64,000 nt of DNA from Acheta domesticus (GCA_031308135.1 JAHLJT010009436.1:140390303-140454302); one strand, 5' to 3'. Numbered from the stretch's first letter, positions 1 through 10,913 are shown. Numbers and translations are program-made. Notes: generated by a model not told the origin, from the letters alone.

Positions 1-650
1 AACAAGCTTCCAGAATCCAACGCCGTGTCAGTCATGCAAATCGGATGAATCGGAGCGTCGTAAAGTCAAATTTGGAAAAACACCTCACACCCCTGCCCCT
101 TCCACGCCGCGCCGTCGCGCCATCTGCCCGTGCGCCCACGTGCTCCCTACGCGGCCACCGGCAGGAGTCTCTGGGCAGGCCAGTCTCGGTTGCCTGCGCG
201 CGGCAGCCGCGCGCGCCGCTGGCAAGCCAGGCAGTCATGCTTTTGTTATTTTCCATCTCAATATATTTGTTCCCCATAAATGTAACTAGTGATGCTGTAA
301 CAGAGGTAAATGGTCTCATATCATATTTAATAGCAATTAGTTCTTGTTTCATTTTGATAGTAGTATACATAGATAATTTGAATAGTAGTATAACACTATC
401 TTGTTCACATCCTCCCGTCTTCCTTCAAATATGATCAAAAAATTGTTTGAAGTATTACTCAAAATATCGATTACCGTTTGGAACCGATTTCATAAAGAAA
501 ATGGAATATTAGTGATATCCACACAATTAGTTCCATCTCCTCACATATTATTTTCGATATCTGTTACTTCTAAGATCTTCCGTTATCATTCCACTATCGA
601 AAGAATGAGCAGAGATTACACACGAGCTCTTTTATCCTACGACTCCATTT
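1..650 (+). repeat. Diverged, edge-cut copy of the 951-bp arm repeat
   Basis: This stretch is colinear with the arms at 49,328-50,278 and (reversed) 54,861-55,811, entering them at about 49,590. Shared landmarks in order are CAGAATCCAACGCCGTGTCA, ATGCAAATCGGAT, CTTCCACGCCGC, ACTAGTGATGCTGTAA, CATCTCCTCACAT, TTCTAAGATCTTCC and GAGCTCTTTTATCCTACGA. It is much more diverged from the two arms than they are from each other. The GC-rich core at about 105-235 has a different sequence from the arm cores, although it sits at the same place. Open frames through this core are artefacts of low stop-codon density. The copy is cut by the window edge and interrupted at 651 by an inserted element. Confidence 0.85.
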
Positions 651-2250
651 TTACTTTCTCGTATACGTACGTATATACGGAATTGTTTACGTAGTATAGG
701 GAAAGTTATGTAATGCTGCGCGAAAAAACGGCGGATTTTCGGAAGAAAAAAATTCATTGCAGGGCCCTGATAACGAAAAGGAAATAAATCTAGTTGCTAA
801 ATTAAGAAAAAAATCCCCTAACATGTGGTGTAGCCAGAATCCCTCTTTTGTGGGTCCTTGATACCGAAAAACCAATTGAAAGCAAAACGTTTGTCTGTCT
901 GTCCGTCCGTCTGTGAACACTACTAGCGCCTAAACCATATGTATGTTTTTGTTGGTGTATTTTTCAAAACGAAGAAGCCCCTATCGATCTGGCTCGAGTC
1001 AAAGCTTTGAGATTTAGAAAAGGAATCTATAAAACTTAGCGGTACTTTACATGAAACCCCCCGAACATTTTCGAAATTTTCTTAAAAACGGCTCCAAATT
1101 TTTTCTTTAAATTTCTTGTAAGAATAGAGTAAAACACTTATTAAGGTGGAATCGGTCATAATTTCACGGTTAACTCTGAATTTTCGGAAATTCTAAAAGT
1201 TTCAACTTTTTCGGCCTCTTCCTACAACTACAAAATTGCAGATAGAGATTTTTGCTTCAAATAAAATTTGTTCTCCAAAGCGAGTTCTTTCATTACGATC
1301 ATGTACACTTTTTTGAAAATTTTAGTATTTTTCGCGCAATATTGCTTGCAACATGTGCAATTTGAAAAAAATATAAAAAAAAGGTTTTCTCAAAAATTGC
1401 TCCAAACTTTTTCTTTGAACTTTTGGTAGGGATAGTACATAATGGTCTATGATATTACATAAACGCCATATTGCTCTATTTTTTTTATTTGCAAAATTTA
1501 CAAAAATATTTGTTTAACTTATCTCTCACGTAGGTAATATTTACATTGGCGGCGATTTGTTTACATTATTACATTTATGAGTAGATGTGTTTTAAATAAT
1601 GTCATACAAAGTTTCTCGAATTCTCAACCGTTTTCTATGAAAACTAGCTGAAAATTCGGCATTTTCAGAAACGCTCAAATACCATTTTCTTATAAATGAC
1701 TCCAAATTTTTTCTTCATGCTTATCGAACGTATAGTGCAAATTGCACTCTTTAATATGGCGTGAAGTTTATTTTGGGGTATTTTTTTGTTTTTTCAAAAG
1801 TTTCACAAATGTAATTTTTGTGAAAGATCTCTCACACCTCTAATATGCACATTACCAGCAAATTGTAAGCACTATTGTATTTGTGAGTTAATGTGTTTCA
1901 AATGACTTCAAAGGAAGTTTTTCGGAAAGTCAAAAATTTTCTGTGAAAAAGAGCTTCAAATTTCGCATTTTTAGTAGCACATAAACGCTATTTTCTTAAA
2001 AACGGCTCCTTATTTTTCAAAGAAAATTCCCATTCAGATCGAGGTTTTACTGTTCTTTAATATTCTAAAATTGATATTTCCGTTCTACCATCAGGAATTC
2101 GAAAACTTAAGAAAATATAAAAAAATGTACTTTGGGCGACGATAGATGGCAGCTGGTACGACAGTGTAGCAATTCCGAATAGCTAGCCCAAACCCAAGGA
2201 AATAGAAAACTAATACGGGAATGTCTGTGACATTCTGTAGCACCACTAGT
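651..2250 (+). mobile_element. E-family element, copy 1 (full length)
   Basis: The element begins with TTACTTTCTCGTATACGTAC and ends with a GGGAATGT motif followed by a tail finishing GTAGCACCACTAGT. It interrupts the arm repeat cleanly: arm sequence stops at 650 and resumes at 2,251. The 5' part holds a GGGCCCTGATAACGAAA box, a GTGGTGTAGCCAGAATCC box and a run of TCTGTC/CGTC repeats near 893-915. The body is four diverged units marked by CTCC at about 1,092, 1,400, 1,700 and 2,006, so the period is 300-308 bp. No protein domain is visible in any frame. It is probably a non-autonomous transposon of unknown class; the target duplication is unclear. Confidence 0.75.
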
Positions 2251-2690
2251 TGATCTCAAAACGGCTTGTCTCCTTGATAGAATTCACTTGGTTAATCCCA
2301 TTTTCCAAGTAAAGTAGCTGAAGATAATTTTTAAAAATGTTTTCGTACTTTCGGACACATTTGAAAAAGTGGTGCAACAGAATTTCACCGACTTACTCGT
2401 AGTAAAGTATTATAATTTTCTTGTTCTGTGCCAGCTTTACCATCTTGCCCCATATTCTTCCCAGCTGTTGTATATCGCCACCCACAATACATTTCTTAAA
2501 GTTTTCTCATTATTCGGTTTCCTAGTAGTAGATTCGTAATATTACTTTTAGAATATTAATGAAGAGTAAAACATCCTCCTATATGGCAATTTTCATTAAT
2601 AAACTTGGAGCCGCTGTTAAGAAAATGGCGTGTAAGCGTTACTGTAAATGCGAAAATTGAAGCTCTTTTTTACAGGAATATTCCGAGTTG
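2251..2690. repeat. Rest of the arm repeat, then a reversed E-family tail
   Basis: From 2,251 to about 2,400 the arm repeat resumes (TTGATAGAATTCACTTGGTT; compare 50,203-50,226). From about 2,440 to 2,690 the sequence matches the reverse complement of about 54,560-54,810, the last unit of the E copy next to the right arm (shared: AATGGCGT, AAGCGTTACTGTAAATGCGA). Arm followed by reversed E tail is therefore the same junction as at 54,861, seen from the other strand. Confidence 0.75.
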
Positions 2691-2692
2691 CT

Positions 2693-2965
2693 GGTGGGAG
2701 ATACCTGGTTGGGAAAGAACCCCGCAAGCCGACAGGTAGATCGGTCGCTGATTTAGAGCTTGTTCCGGCTGGGGTGGTGCCCCGCTGGTGGCAGATACCT
2801 GGTTGGGGAAAACCCCGCAAGTAGACGGAAGGTCAGCACCGGATGTCGCCATCCAGCGGGGAACATCACCTCCACCTCCCGATTAAATAAACATGCCCAA
2901 CACTTGCGGTACTAAAGACTTAAGTAGTTGACGTGCCCGAAGTCACTACCAATCAATCAAAAATG
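2693..2965 (+). mobile_element. SINE-1 copy, 5'-truncated
   Basis: This is the 3' part of the SINE-1 family (see 47,763-48,324). It carries GGGAGATACCTGGTTGGGAA, a second GCAGATACCTGGTTGGGG block, a CGCCATCCAGCGGGG block and the ACCAATCAATCAA tail. The tRNA-like head is missing. The internal duplication of the body block is shared only with the copy at 52,917-53,575, and both continue into the same E sequence at their 3' ends, so they are one insertion copied twice. Confidence 0.85.
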
Positions 2966-3235
2966 ACTCCAAATGTTTTCCTTAAATTAATTGTAAGAAT
3001 AAACTAAAATATACTTAGATAGATATAGATCATAGATCTATGGCATAGATCTCATTTTCATTATTGACTCTAATTTTTGGAAAATTGCAAAAGTCCGAAT
3101 TTTTTTCGGCGTCTTCCTACAACTGCAAATTTGAAGATAGAAATTTTTCCTTAAAATGATATTTGTTCTCCATACTTTGTTCTTTCAATAAGGTCATGTA
3201 CACTTTTTTTAAACTTTTAGTTTTCGTGCAATATG
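2966..3235 (+). repeat. E-family internal fragment
   Basis: This matches 53,576-53,830 in the same orientation, including CCTTAAATTAATTGTAAGAA, TTTTTTTCGGCGTCTTCCTA and ATATTTGTTCTCCATACTT. It contains a short local expansion of TAGAT repeats near 3,018-3,045. Homology fades near 3,235. Confidence 0.75.
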
Positions 3236-4130
3236 CATGTGTTACGCGATTCGCCATTACTTTTAAACTATTTCCTTGCTTGGTACGTATTTTAGTTAAC
3301 CTCACGTAGGAAGTCACTATTGTAATTAAGTAATCTAACATTTTTCGTTACATTACATCCACTTTTACATCTTTCCACGTTATTTATCGTTTTTCTTTAC
3401 ACACTTTACACCTTAAATTTCTGTTGTACGAATAGTACCATTATATTTGTATATTAGTGATTATCCCTGGAAATTTCACAGAATTATTTTATTTCGCGTG
3501 TACTTGAAAACATGCTAAAGAGAATGTGTATTGAAAACTTGCAGCCATTCAGCAATTGCTTGCTTACCCATGTCGCGTGGTTTACACTTCCTTCGTTCTC
3601 ATGATGGAAAAATAAACTGTCTGTGAGAATGTTATTTTATCAAAAATATTATTTTCCTTCAATTAGGTTTTCAGGACGTATTTAATATGCAAAATATCAG
3701 AAGAATTACTGTATGATATCTAACAAAAGCACATTCTCTTTTTGATGAGATCTGAAGTATAAACTCTTTTAAGTCATTTCTCGTTTTTTCTATCATAATT
3801 TTCCCCCATAAAACACTTGTCAAAGAATACAAAAAACTTTAACAATTTCACAAAACTCTTGCATTGCTATGATAACACAAAATGAAAGGTACACTGACTA
3901 GGCGAGGGTACCTGACTGATACAGTAAGAAAAATTAAATTAGTGTAAACATTGCAGAATGTATTGAAGCTACGAGGCACACATGTCTAGATTTTTCAAAC
4001 CAGACTACTCTCATAGTACCACAGCTCCTCCTTTTTACACAGCTGTCTAGTAGAGGGTCTCAATGCACATAGAAAAAATGCCCTTCGCTGACGGGATTGC
4101 TTCACGGCAAAGTTTTTGAGCATTCCCGTG
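3236..4130. other. AT-rich stretch without recognisable features
   Basis: I see no supported gene, RNA or repeat here; all frames are short and broken by stops. Confidence 0.6.
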
Positions 4131-4139
4131 TGGAGCGAT

Positions 4140-4352
4140 AAGCTGCCCACTGCACTCCCCGATCCGTCCTAGCCCAGCAGTCTCCGCCAGCCACGCCCGC
4201 TCTGTCCACCGCCCCGAGAATGTCACCGGGCGCGTGGCAGGGGGTGGCTGGCCGGCCGGCCGGGGGATGGGTGGACGGACGGAGGTGGGGGGAGATAAGG
4301 GCGGCGACGGTGGTGGTGGCGGCAGCAGCAGCAGCGCTGGCCCCGGCCCCGG

Positions 4353-4387
<35 letters not shown>

Positions 4388-4450
4388 GCGGCGGCGGCGG
4401 CGTGGCTGAAGCCGCATGGCGAAAGAGGGCGTTCCATGCGTAGAGGCGCG
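4140..4450. other. CpG-rich island with a GGCGAC/GGC triplet tract
   Basis: A GC- and CpG-dense island, with abrupt edges against AT-rich flanks. At about 4,350-4,403 it contains GGCGAC hexamers followed by GGC triplets. Frames on both strands stay open and give poly-Ala, poly-Arg or poly-Gly, which is what a triplet tract does in every frame and is not evidence of coding. It could be a promoter-type island or an expanded repeat; no TATA box or convincing exon was seen. Confidence 0.5.
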
Positions 4451-4959
4451 GGGGAACAATGCTTAATTTTCTTAATGAATTAAGTTTTTTTTAAGTGAGA
4501 CGCGCGAATTTTGTGTTCGCGCCCCCATAACACACTCGTGCAGCATGGAACTCCCATCATTTGGCGGGAATACCACAAAGAGTGCCCAGGTGGGCGGAAG
4601 TCACAGGAACTTCGTCCGCGCCGAGAAAAATGTGCTAACAACACTTCCCGGTAATTTCCGCAAGTAAATTTCTCTAAACATATTTTTTTTTTCATTTTCA
4701 TTAGTCTCCCTTTCAAATATGTATTCCCGCTACTTTTTTTTCAAACCAATTAATACTCTTTTCCATTTATTTATTTGTGCTGATCACATATTTGATTTTC
4801 TTCTCTGCTTTTCACTTATCATTCTTCTACTCAACAACCGCCAAACTGCACACATTTCAGGTAGTATCACGAACAGCTAACTCCGACAGTCTTGAGTGCT
4901 CCTCCGAACTCCCAGAATAGCGAAGCGAATACAACTATTTAGGAAACAACTCCTCCACC
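4451..4959. other. AT-rich spacer between two CpG islands
   Basis: Contains T-rich runs at about 4,683-4,700 and nothing else that I can support. Confidence 0.5.
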
Positions 4960-5720
4960 GCGAAGCCTTACTCAGAGCCTGAGCGCCAGGCACCACAGGG
5001 GCGCGGCGCGGCGCGGCGCAGCGCAGCTCGGCTTCGGCGGCGGCGGCCTCCGCGCGGGTTCCGTAGCCGCGGGTCTGCGGCGGCGGCAGTTGGGACGGGG
5101 CGGACGCTAGGACAGCACCGCGAGGACGGGGGGCGGGGAGGGGGAGGGGGCGGCACGGGGGGCGCAGAAACGGCATGGAGGCGGCGGCGGCCGCGCGCAA
5201 GACAATCGTCTTACGGCGCAGCGCCGCGCCGGTGGGGGCGGTGAGGGTGATGGCGCCGGAAACGGTGATGCCAGTGAGGAGGCAGTGAGAGGGCGGGGGC
5301 GTGACAGAGTGAGGACAGGAGAAGCGGGAACGGCCGCTGCGGGGGAGGAGGCAGGGCGATGACGCTGGCGGTGGCAGTGATTGGGGCAGTGATGGTGGCA
5401 ATGGCGGGGTCGGTTTCGGGGTGCGGTGACTGAGGCGGTGACAGGGACTGTGACGGGGCTTTGGCGCTATCAGTGGCAGTTGGCGGTGGTGGTGACGGCG
5501 GAGGAGCGTAGGGCGGGGGAGGGGCGCGGGCGGGGGGATGAAGGGGCGAGAGTACTGGCGGCTGTGATGGTACTGACGGTGGCGACGACGGCGAAGGCAG
5601 TGGGAGCGGTTGGCGTGGCGGCGGCGGCGGGCACATCGGCGTGTGCCACAGCGAGCCCGCAATCTGCCGTGAGGAGCGGATCCCGCGGTCCCCTCCACCC
5701 TGAATATTGCATGAGGTTTA
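4960..5720. other. Large CpG island, G-rich on the + strand
   Basis: About 750 bp of very GC-rich, CpG-dense sequence. The stretch 5,094-5,164 has at least six runs of four or more G separated by short loops, a strong G-quadruplex pattern. Downstream the strand is rich in GGTGRYGG-type triplets. A 289-aa frame on the minus strand is Pro/Arg/His-rich with no domain and looks like a compositional artefact. An unmethylated promoter-type island is possible, but no neighbouring gene could be identified. Confidence 0.5.
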
Positions 5721-6290
5721 CCGCTATACACTGTTACACCCATCACAAAAACGGCGCAGATGGGACCTGCTCATCGAAATTGGGTTCATGCGCTGACGCC
5801 TTCGCTTTCCCGCGACGCGCGTATTGCGACTGTATCCCGGAAGGGACTTTTATTACAGACGCAATGTAATTCCTTGAGAAATGCCACCGTCTCGGTCGAA
5901 TTTACACTACAAATACATACCATCATATTCAAATCACAATCACTCCTCATCAATATCGAACCGAATCCACTCACAGATAAGATTACGAGATCAGTATTCT
6001 GGTTTGTCTGGTGATTATCATTTGTAAAGTTTGTTTTGAGAGTAATTTATATTTCTTGCAAAACTTTTTTTAAAAATTTGACATCTTTCGTTGTTATTTA
6101 TAAACAAAACTTCAACGTATTAGTGTGTATTTGTTGTATTATGTATCGATTTGTTTAATTGCTTTGTTTTAATTTTATTTTATTGTATTTTACCGTATAG
6201 TATTTAAAATATTTTTATTTATGAACAAATCGTAGTTGCAAACATATTTTAAAATGTAAATTTCGTTCTTTCTGCAAAACAATATCGTGA

Positions 6291-6298
6291 TGACGTCA
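6291..6298. promoter_or_regulatory. CRE-like octamer TGACGTCA
   Basis: A perfect match to the palindromic CREB/ATF consensus, about 300 bp before a CpG island. An 8-mer occurs by chance about once per 65 kb per strand in random sequence, so it is only suggestive. The same core occurs at about 33,827 and 34,926. Confidence 0.2.
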
Positions 6299-6481
6299 GT
6301 TGTCTATTTGTAGGATACTGAGAGATGAAGATAAATAATGTTGTAATATTGTAATAATTGTGTATTAATTAATGATTAATCATACTCTCAATTACATTAA
6401 TGGTGGTAGAACTACAATTACTTACACGCAATAGTGAGTAACGTAACTAGTACGAGAACATAATAAAAAAAATAACAAAGC

Positions 6482-6523
6482 ATCGTTTAATTAAGAAAAT
6501 TAATATCTTCTTAATTAAACGAT
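6482..6523. repeat. Perfect 16-bp inverted repeat (hairpin)
   Basis: ATCGTTTAATTAAGAA at 6,482-6,497 is repeated as its exact reverse complement at 6,508-6,523 around a 10-bp loop. It could be a cruciform or the core of a tiny inverted-repeat element; no target duplication was found. Confidence 0.7.
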
Positions 6524-6596
6524 TGTTTTTTTCTTTAAAACGTTTTCGTCACTTATTTTCTGCCCCTTCAAATGTAAATTAGAGATAATCTTAGAC

Positions 6597-7090
6597 GTGA
6601 AACAGAGCGACCTTCATCGAACGATCGCCGCCTCCTCCCCTACCTCTGTGTATCGAGAGAGACGGGTGGGCGGAGGGCGCAGGGTTGCGAGGCAGGCTGT
6701 GCTCTGCGATGACGGAGACATTTGCAATCCCCCTGCAAACCGCGGCAGCATCAAACTACCGGAACTTTCCTTTAACCCCCGCGCTCCTGGTGGAATCTTG
6801 AGGAACCGCCGCCGGAATCCGCTTAGCTGAGCGAGCTGCTCCAGTGCTCTCGCTATCTCCAAGCGGCGCCCCGCCCCTCGGCGCCGCCCCCGCCCACGCC
6901 CACGCCGCCGCAGCGGCTGGGACGCACTCCGCGCGCCGTCTTCACCTGACATGGCACCGCTACCTTGCTTTGCGGGCCGGCATAATCTTCAGGGCTGCCG
7001 TTGCCAGCGCTGTCTCTCGGGAGAGTGGCGGGTTGGTCTGCAAGCGACAAAGATGGCGAAGAGGAGTGAGCGAACGTGAGTGAACTGTGT
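6597..7090. other. CpG island, possible first-exon region
   Basis: A CpG-dense island. At 7,053 a Kozak-like AAGATGG begins a short open stretch (ATGGCGAAGAGGAGTGAGCG) that reaches a GTGAGT donor-like site at 7,076, which would give a 23-nt first coding exon. This is weak evidence, because short ATG-to-donor combinations are common by chance. Longer frames here show no domain. No downstream exon could be joined to it. Confidence 0.3.
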
Positions 7091-7625
7091 GTGGAGACCG
7101 TTTTGGGATGGCAGTACGGTGAGAAGGAAGGGTTCAGAATGTACACGGGTAGGAAGTGGTGAGAAATCATGGAATCTTTTTACGACGTAAATAAGTAATT
7201 TCATGGTTTCGGCATGACGGCATAAATATTAAGTGGTAAATTATGATGGAATGAAGAGAAAGGTGATTATAGTAATGACGAAATAGAGGGAAAACAGAAA
7301 TAATAGCGATAGATTTGATGTTGCGGATTTCTTGCTTATAAACAACAAAGAAAAATAAACATTTTGGTGCAGTCAACATTGATGGGGTATAAAGAAAGAA
7401 GAAACACTTTGGCCTCAAGAAGAAAACTGATGAATTATGGTTATTTTAGTCAAACAATACAACAGCCTGTGAGGTGATATCAAATTGCTGATATGTGTAA
7501 AATAAGGTATTTAGTTTATCTCTCTTGAAATAATCCGTTAAAGCGACGAACATTCGCAAACAATTTAAAAAAAACCGCACCATATGTCTTTCAAGCTCCG
7601 ACAGCTGAGCAGAAGAGCAGCAATG
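7091..7625. other. AT-rich spacer
   Basis: No recognisable gene or repeat between the two islands; frames are short. Confidence 0.5.
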
Positions 7626-8075
7626 GAATGACAGAAGTTGTTGCGCAATGGTGCATACGCGGTGTTCCAAGGTGGGAACGGAGGCTCCTAGCACAGACAG
7701 ACGCGACCAACCCCGTGGCAGAGGCGGGGGCAGGGACGAGGGCGCGACCGAGAGCGGAGCCGCGGTTCGGGACGCTACTCACCCCCCCCCCACCAGGAGC
7801 CCTCCTTGCCCCCCACCGCCGCGCGTATCGCTGCGGTTAATGAACTTCTAAAGTCGGCCTCCGCGGGTCCGCAGGCCGCCGCGCTGCGGTCGCGGCCGAC
7901 CGACCGCGCCCCGCCGCTCCGCGCCCCACCCCCGCGCCCCGCCCCCGCGACGCATCTGCGCGCTCCCTGCCGACAATCGGCGCAGGGCCCTTCGCCCGCG
8001 TGCGGAGACCGCGGCCCCGCCCCCAGCGCCGCGCCGTGCGGCGGCTCTTCTACGAAAGCGGGGTACGCGGTGGGC
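7626..8075. other. CpG island
   Basis: Strong CpG density from about 7,700 to 8,070, with CCGCGCC/GCCCCGCC motifs that resemble Sp1-type GC boxes. The frames give Ala/Pro/Arg-rich peptides without domains. It is island-like, but no transcript structure is visible. Confidence 0.45.
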
Positions 8076-8254
8076 GTCGTAATCAGTGTTTTACGCAGGA
8101 ATTTCTAATTAGGAAGTGATCAGAAAATTTGGGGATGTGGTGAATTTGTAGGTCTTTTAGTACTTCAACAACTACGTATCAAATACATCGGACTGTTTTT
8201 ATAAAAGTTTATTGCATGTGTGCTATATAACTAGTTGATTAGTTGTAATTGCCC

Positions 8255-8530
8255 AAGTGTACTCTTAGGCTTGTCATAATGAGATCCTGGATTCGATTCC
8301 CAATAGCGGCAAAAATAGAGTTGTAGATATACTTTAAAATCGCCTTAGTTTCTGTAGTTGTGTAATGAAGGAAAGCTCAGGCAGACGGAGTTTGGTGGTT
8401 ACATTGAAGGGAATACGTCTTGTTCGCCAAATGCCTTTCTTACCTCTCAGGGAATTAAATTAGGCCTAGGCATAGGGAACACTGTTAGCTAGCCTGCAAA
8501 GTCGGCCAGATTCACACATACAAATAGAAG
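8255..8530 (+). mobile_element. SINE-3 copy (tRNA-headed)
   Basis: A B-box-like GGATTCGATTCCC lies at about 8,289-8,301. The following body matches the copy at 37,795-38,100 in order: a short AT-rich link, a TTTCTGTAGTTGTGTAATGA block (TTTCTCTAGCTGTGTGATGA in the other), a CCTTTCTTACC/CCTCCCTTCCC block, and GCACTGTTAGCT-type followed by AGTCGG. Two diverged copies with a pol III box at their heads support an old SINE family. Tail and target duplication are not clear. Confidence 0.6.
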
Positions 8531-10595
8531 TAAGTAGATATATTGACTATTTCATTCAAGTAATGAGTAGTCAATGGTAAGAAAGAGTGTTGATTAAAAA
8601 TTCATCCAATCTCAATAGTCTATGAGCAAGAAATATTCAAATGTTCCCATTGCGTGTTTTACATTATGTGCACGTTCTCTTCTTTAATCAAATCTACTTC
8701 CTCTGTAAATGCATACACAGCGTTATTATGTGAATATAAAGGACCACTATTAATGTTCAAAACAATTGCAATGCTTCGGTGAAAATTCATGTGCATAAAT
8801 AACTGGAAAAATTAGGAATTGAAAGCTCCCTCTCCAAGTGAAAATAATAGAGAGAGCGTTTTGAAACAGTGTCAGAGAGTCTGCAGGCAGCTATGAAAGA
8901 AATTACGTACTTTCATCATACACCTGATAAGAAGAGATGCCAAACATTTTGAATGAATGGAGTCACGGCCATTGGATTTTAATATTTGTTTATTTAATTA
9001 GTTAATGTTATTTTTATATATTTTGTTTTTATGTAAGTCGTAACAGCTGCCTCGCGTATAATATTGACGTTTTTCTTTGTATAAAATTTTTAAATTTTCT
9101 CGTGCAATACACTGGACTTTATAGGTTTTAAATATTCTTCTGCCTCCGCGGCTTCTACAGGTTTTTTTTGCAAGGAATAAATTCGCCCTTCATTCATGCC
9201 CTTAAGAATGCCCTCAGGCTCCATTTATTCGCATGTCCTCAGAATCGCTCACCAGTTATCAAATATACGTGACCTCGTAACACCAATGTCTGTGTTGACA
9301 ACTCCAAAATTGCTTTGGAAATCAGTTTTTGAAGTTAGTTTCTTTTGTAAATTTTTAATACTGTTTTACAACAAAAAAGTACCAATTCAACTCATTTATA
9401 ATGTTACTTTTGTTAATTTTTTGCACTCATAAGAATTACCGAACTGATTCCTAACGCTTGGTAATGCTTTGTTGTTCGTGCAAAAAGTCAACATTATAAA
9501 CTAGTTTCGTAATCTTCTGTTCATCTAATTTATTGCCAAAAAGCCATGGTCCATGGCATCGCCACTCACACACCTTGCCTCACTGGGCTCGCATCGCTTC
9601 CAGTTCTATATTCTCAAGTGTTCTTGATATTTCAAGGGGAAGGGGTGCGGAGAGAGGGTGGCTCTGTGTACGCGAAATAGCTTTAACTGAACGAGAGAAT
9701 GATTGAAGTGCACTTTGCACGCTACAGGGCATGAGATAAACATATATATCCGCATGTGAATCCGAGTCGTCAGAATATCTGATGTTCACATTTGCTATTC
9801 TCTGTAACATTCACAATTATATCGACTTCTAATATAATAGTAAAGTAATATAAAGAAATGTATTTCAAATTTCTTTCAGTATTCATCTTCATATTTGAGC
9901 ATGTAAGTAATTGTAGGCTGGAAGACGAATAACTATGTCACTCGGTTCAGAAGCCCTCTTACGAAGAACGTGTCGTAAACGTTTCGTAGAGCGTGTTAAT
10001 GTTTGTGTTTGTAACAAGGCATTCATAAAATGGTTTTCACCTATTTCGTTCACAGTCGATTCCCCTCTTCCTTAACTGTTTGTAATCTATGAATTCTGAC
10101 AGATGAATACGCCGAAGTCGTTTACAAAACCCATCAATAAATAAGTAACCTCAGTAAATAAATCTATCCGTAAATTCCAATCGTGGAACCAACGAAAAAG
10201 CCAAAAAAGACGTAAAATATTAGTGCGATGTTGGCCAACTACTAATAAACGGACAAGGAAATACGAGAATTTCAAGCAGTAAGAACGAATAAGACGGCAG
10301 CGTTAGAAATTGTGAGATGATGGACCTACGTCTTTTAACGGCCCTTAGTAGTAAGTGCTAGGTAACGACTAGGAGGCTCAAGTATGGAGAAGTTACTCTA
10401 AGAAGGGACCGGTCCGACACTTCGCGAAACAAATGAACGTCATCTAGGGCGATGACATTACAAAAGTTAGTGATGAAGCCATTTACAAATGATCTAAATG
10501 TAAGTGAACGCACCGACAAAGTGAGTGCGTGGACATAACCTAGTTATATTGCCAGCAGACTGTCCAAGCTGTCCCTACATAGTTATCTCTCTACA
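8531..10595. other. AT-rich intergenic stretch
   Basis: I see no gene, RNA gene or clear repeat family member. All frames are short and lack known motifs. Confidence 0.5.
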
Positions 10596-10810
10596 TTATG
10601 ACAACCTGCGCCTATAGCACTTGGCCTGTGGCAGCGCGTTCCCTCGCGCCAGCGGTGCCCCGCTGGTACGGCGGCGGGGGGCTATTTCGATCCCTTCCTC
10701 CTCGTGAGACCCCGCGGGGAGGGGCAGCGCCCTGTTCGCGACGCCCAAATGAGCTCTCCCCATGCAGATCATCGCCATCGCCGGGGAGGGAAGCGAAAGC
10801 AAAAACATAC
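10596..10810. other. Short CpG island
   Basis: A GC-rich block of about 200 bp (GGCGGCGGGGGGC near 10,670, CCCCGCGGGGAGGGG near 10,710) in AT-rich surroundings. No coding signal stands out. Confidence 0.4.
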
Positions 10811-10913
10811 CCATTCCAATTCACTAATTACCACACCAAAGCAATCGTTCTTGAAATTGAGTAGGCACGAATATATTGACTTTTTGTTATCCAAACCTTT
10901 GTAAAAATTTTGA

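Larger units (their letters stand above)
5721..6590. other. Flank and AT-rich stretch between islands
   Basis: GC content drops through 5,721-5,870 and becomes strongly AT-rich. It contains a palindromic TGACGTCA octamer and a perfect 16-bp inverted repeat, listed separately. No gene was seen. Confidence 0.5.

Noticed and set aside
4877..5746. 289-codon minus-strand frame over a CpG island
   Set aside because: Pro/Arg/His-rich low complexity, no domain, with competing open frames on both strands; explained by GC composition.
7053..7075. Kozak-like ATG with a GTGAGT donor 23 nt later
   Set aside because: Attractive as a first exon, but chance occurrence is likely and no compatible second exon was identified.
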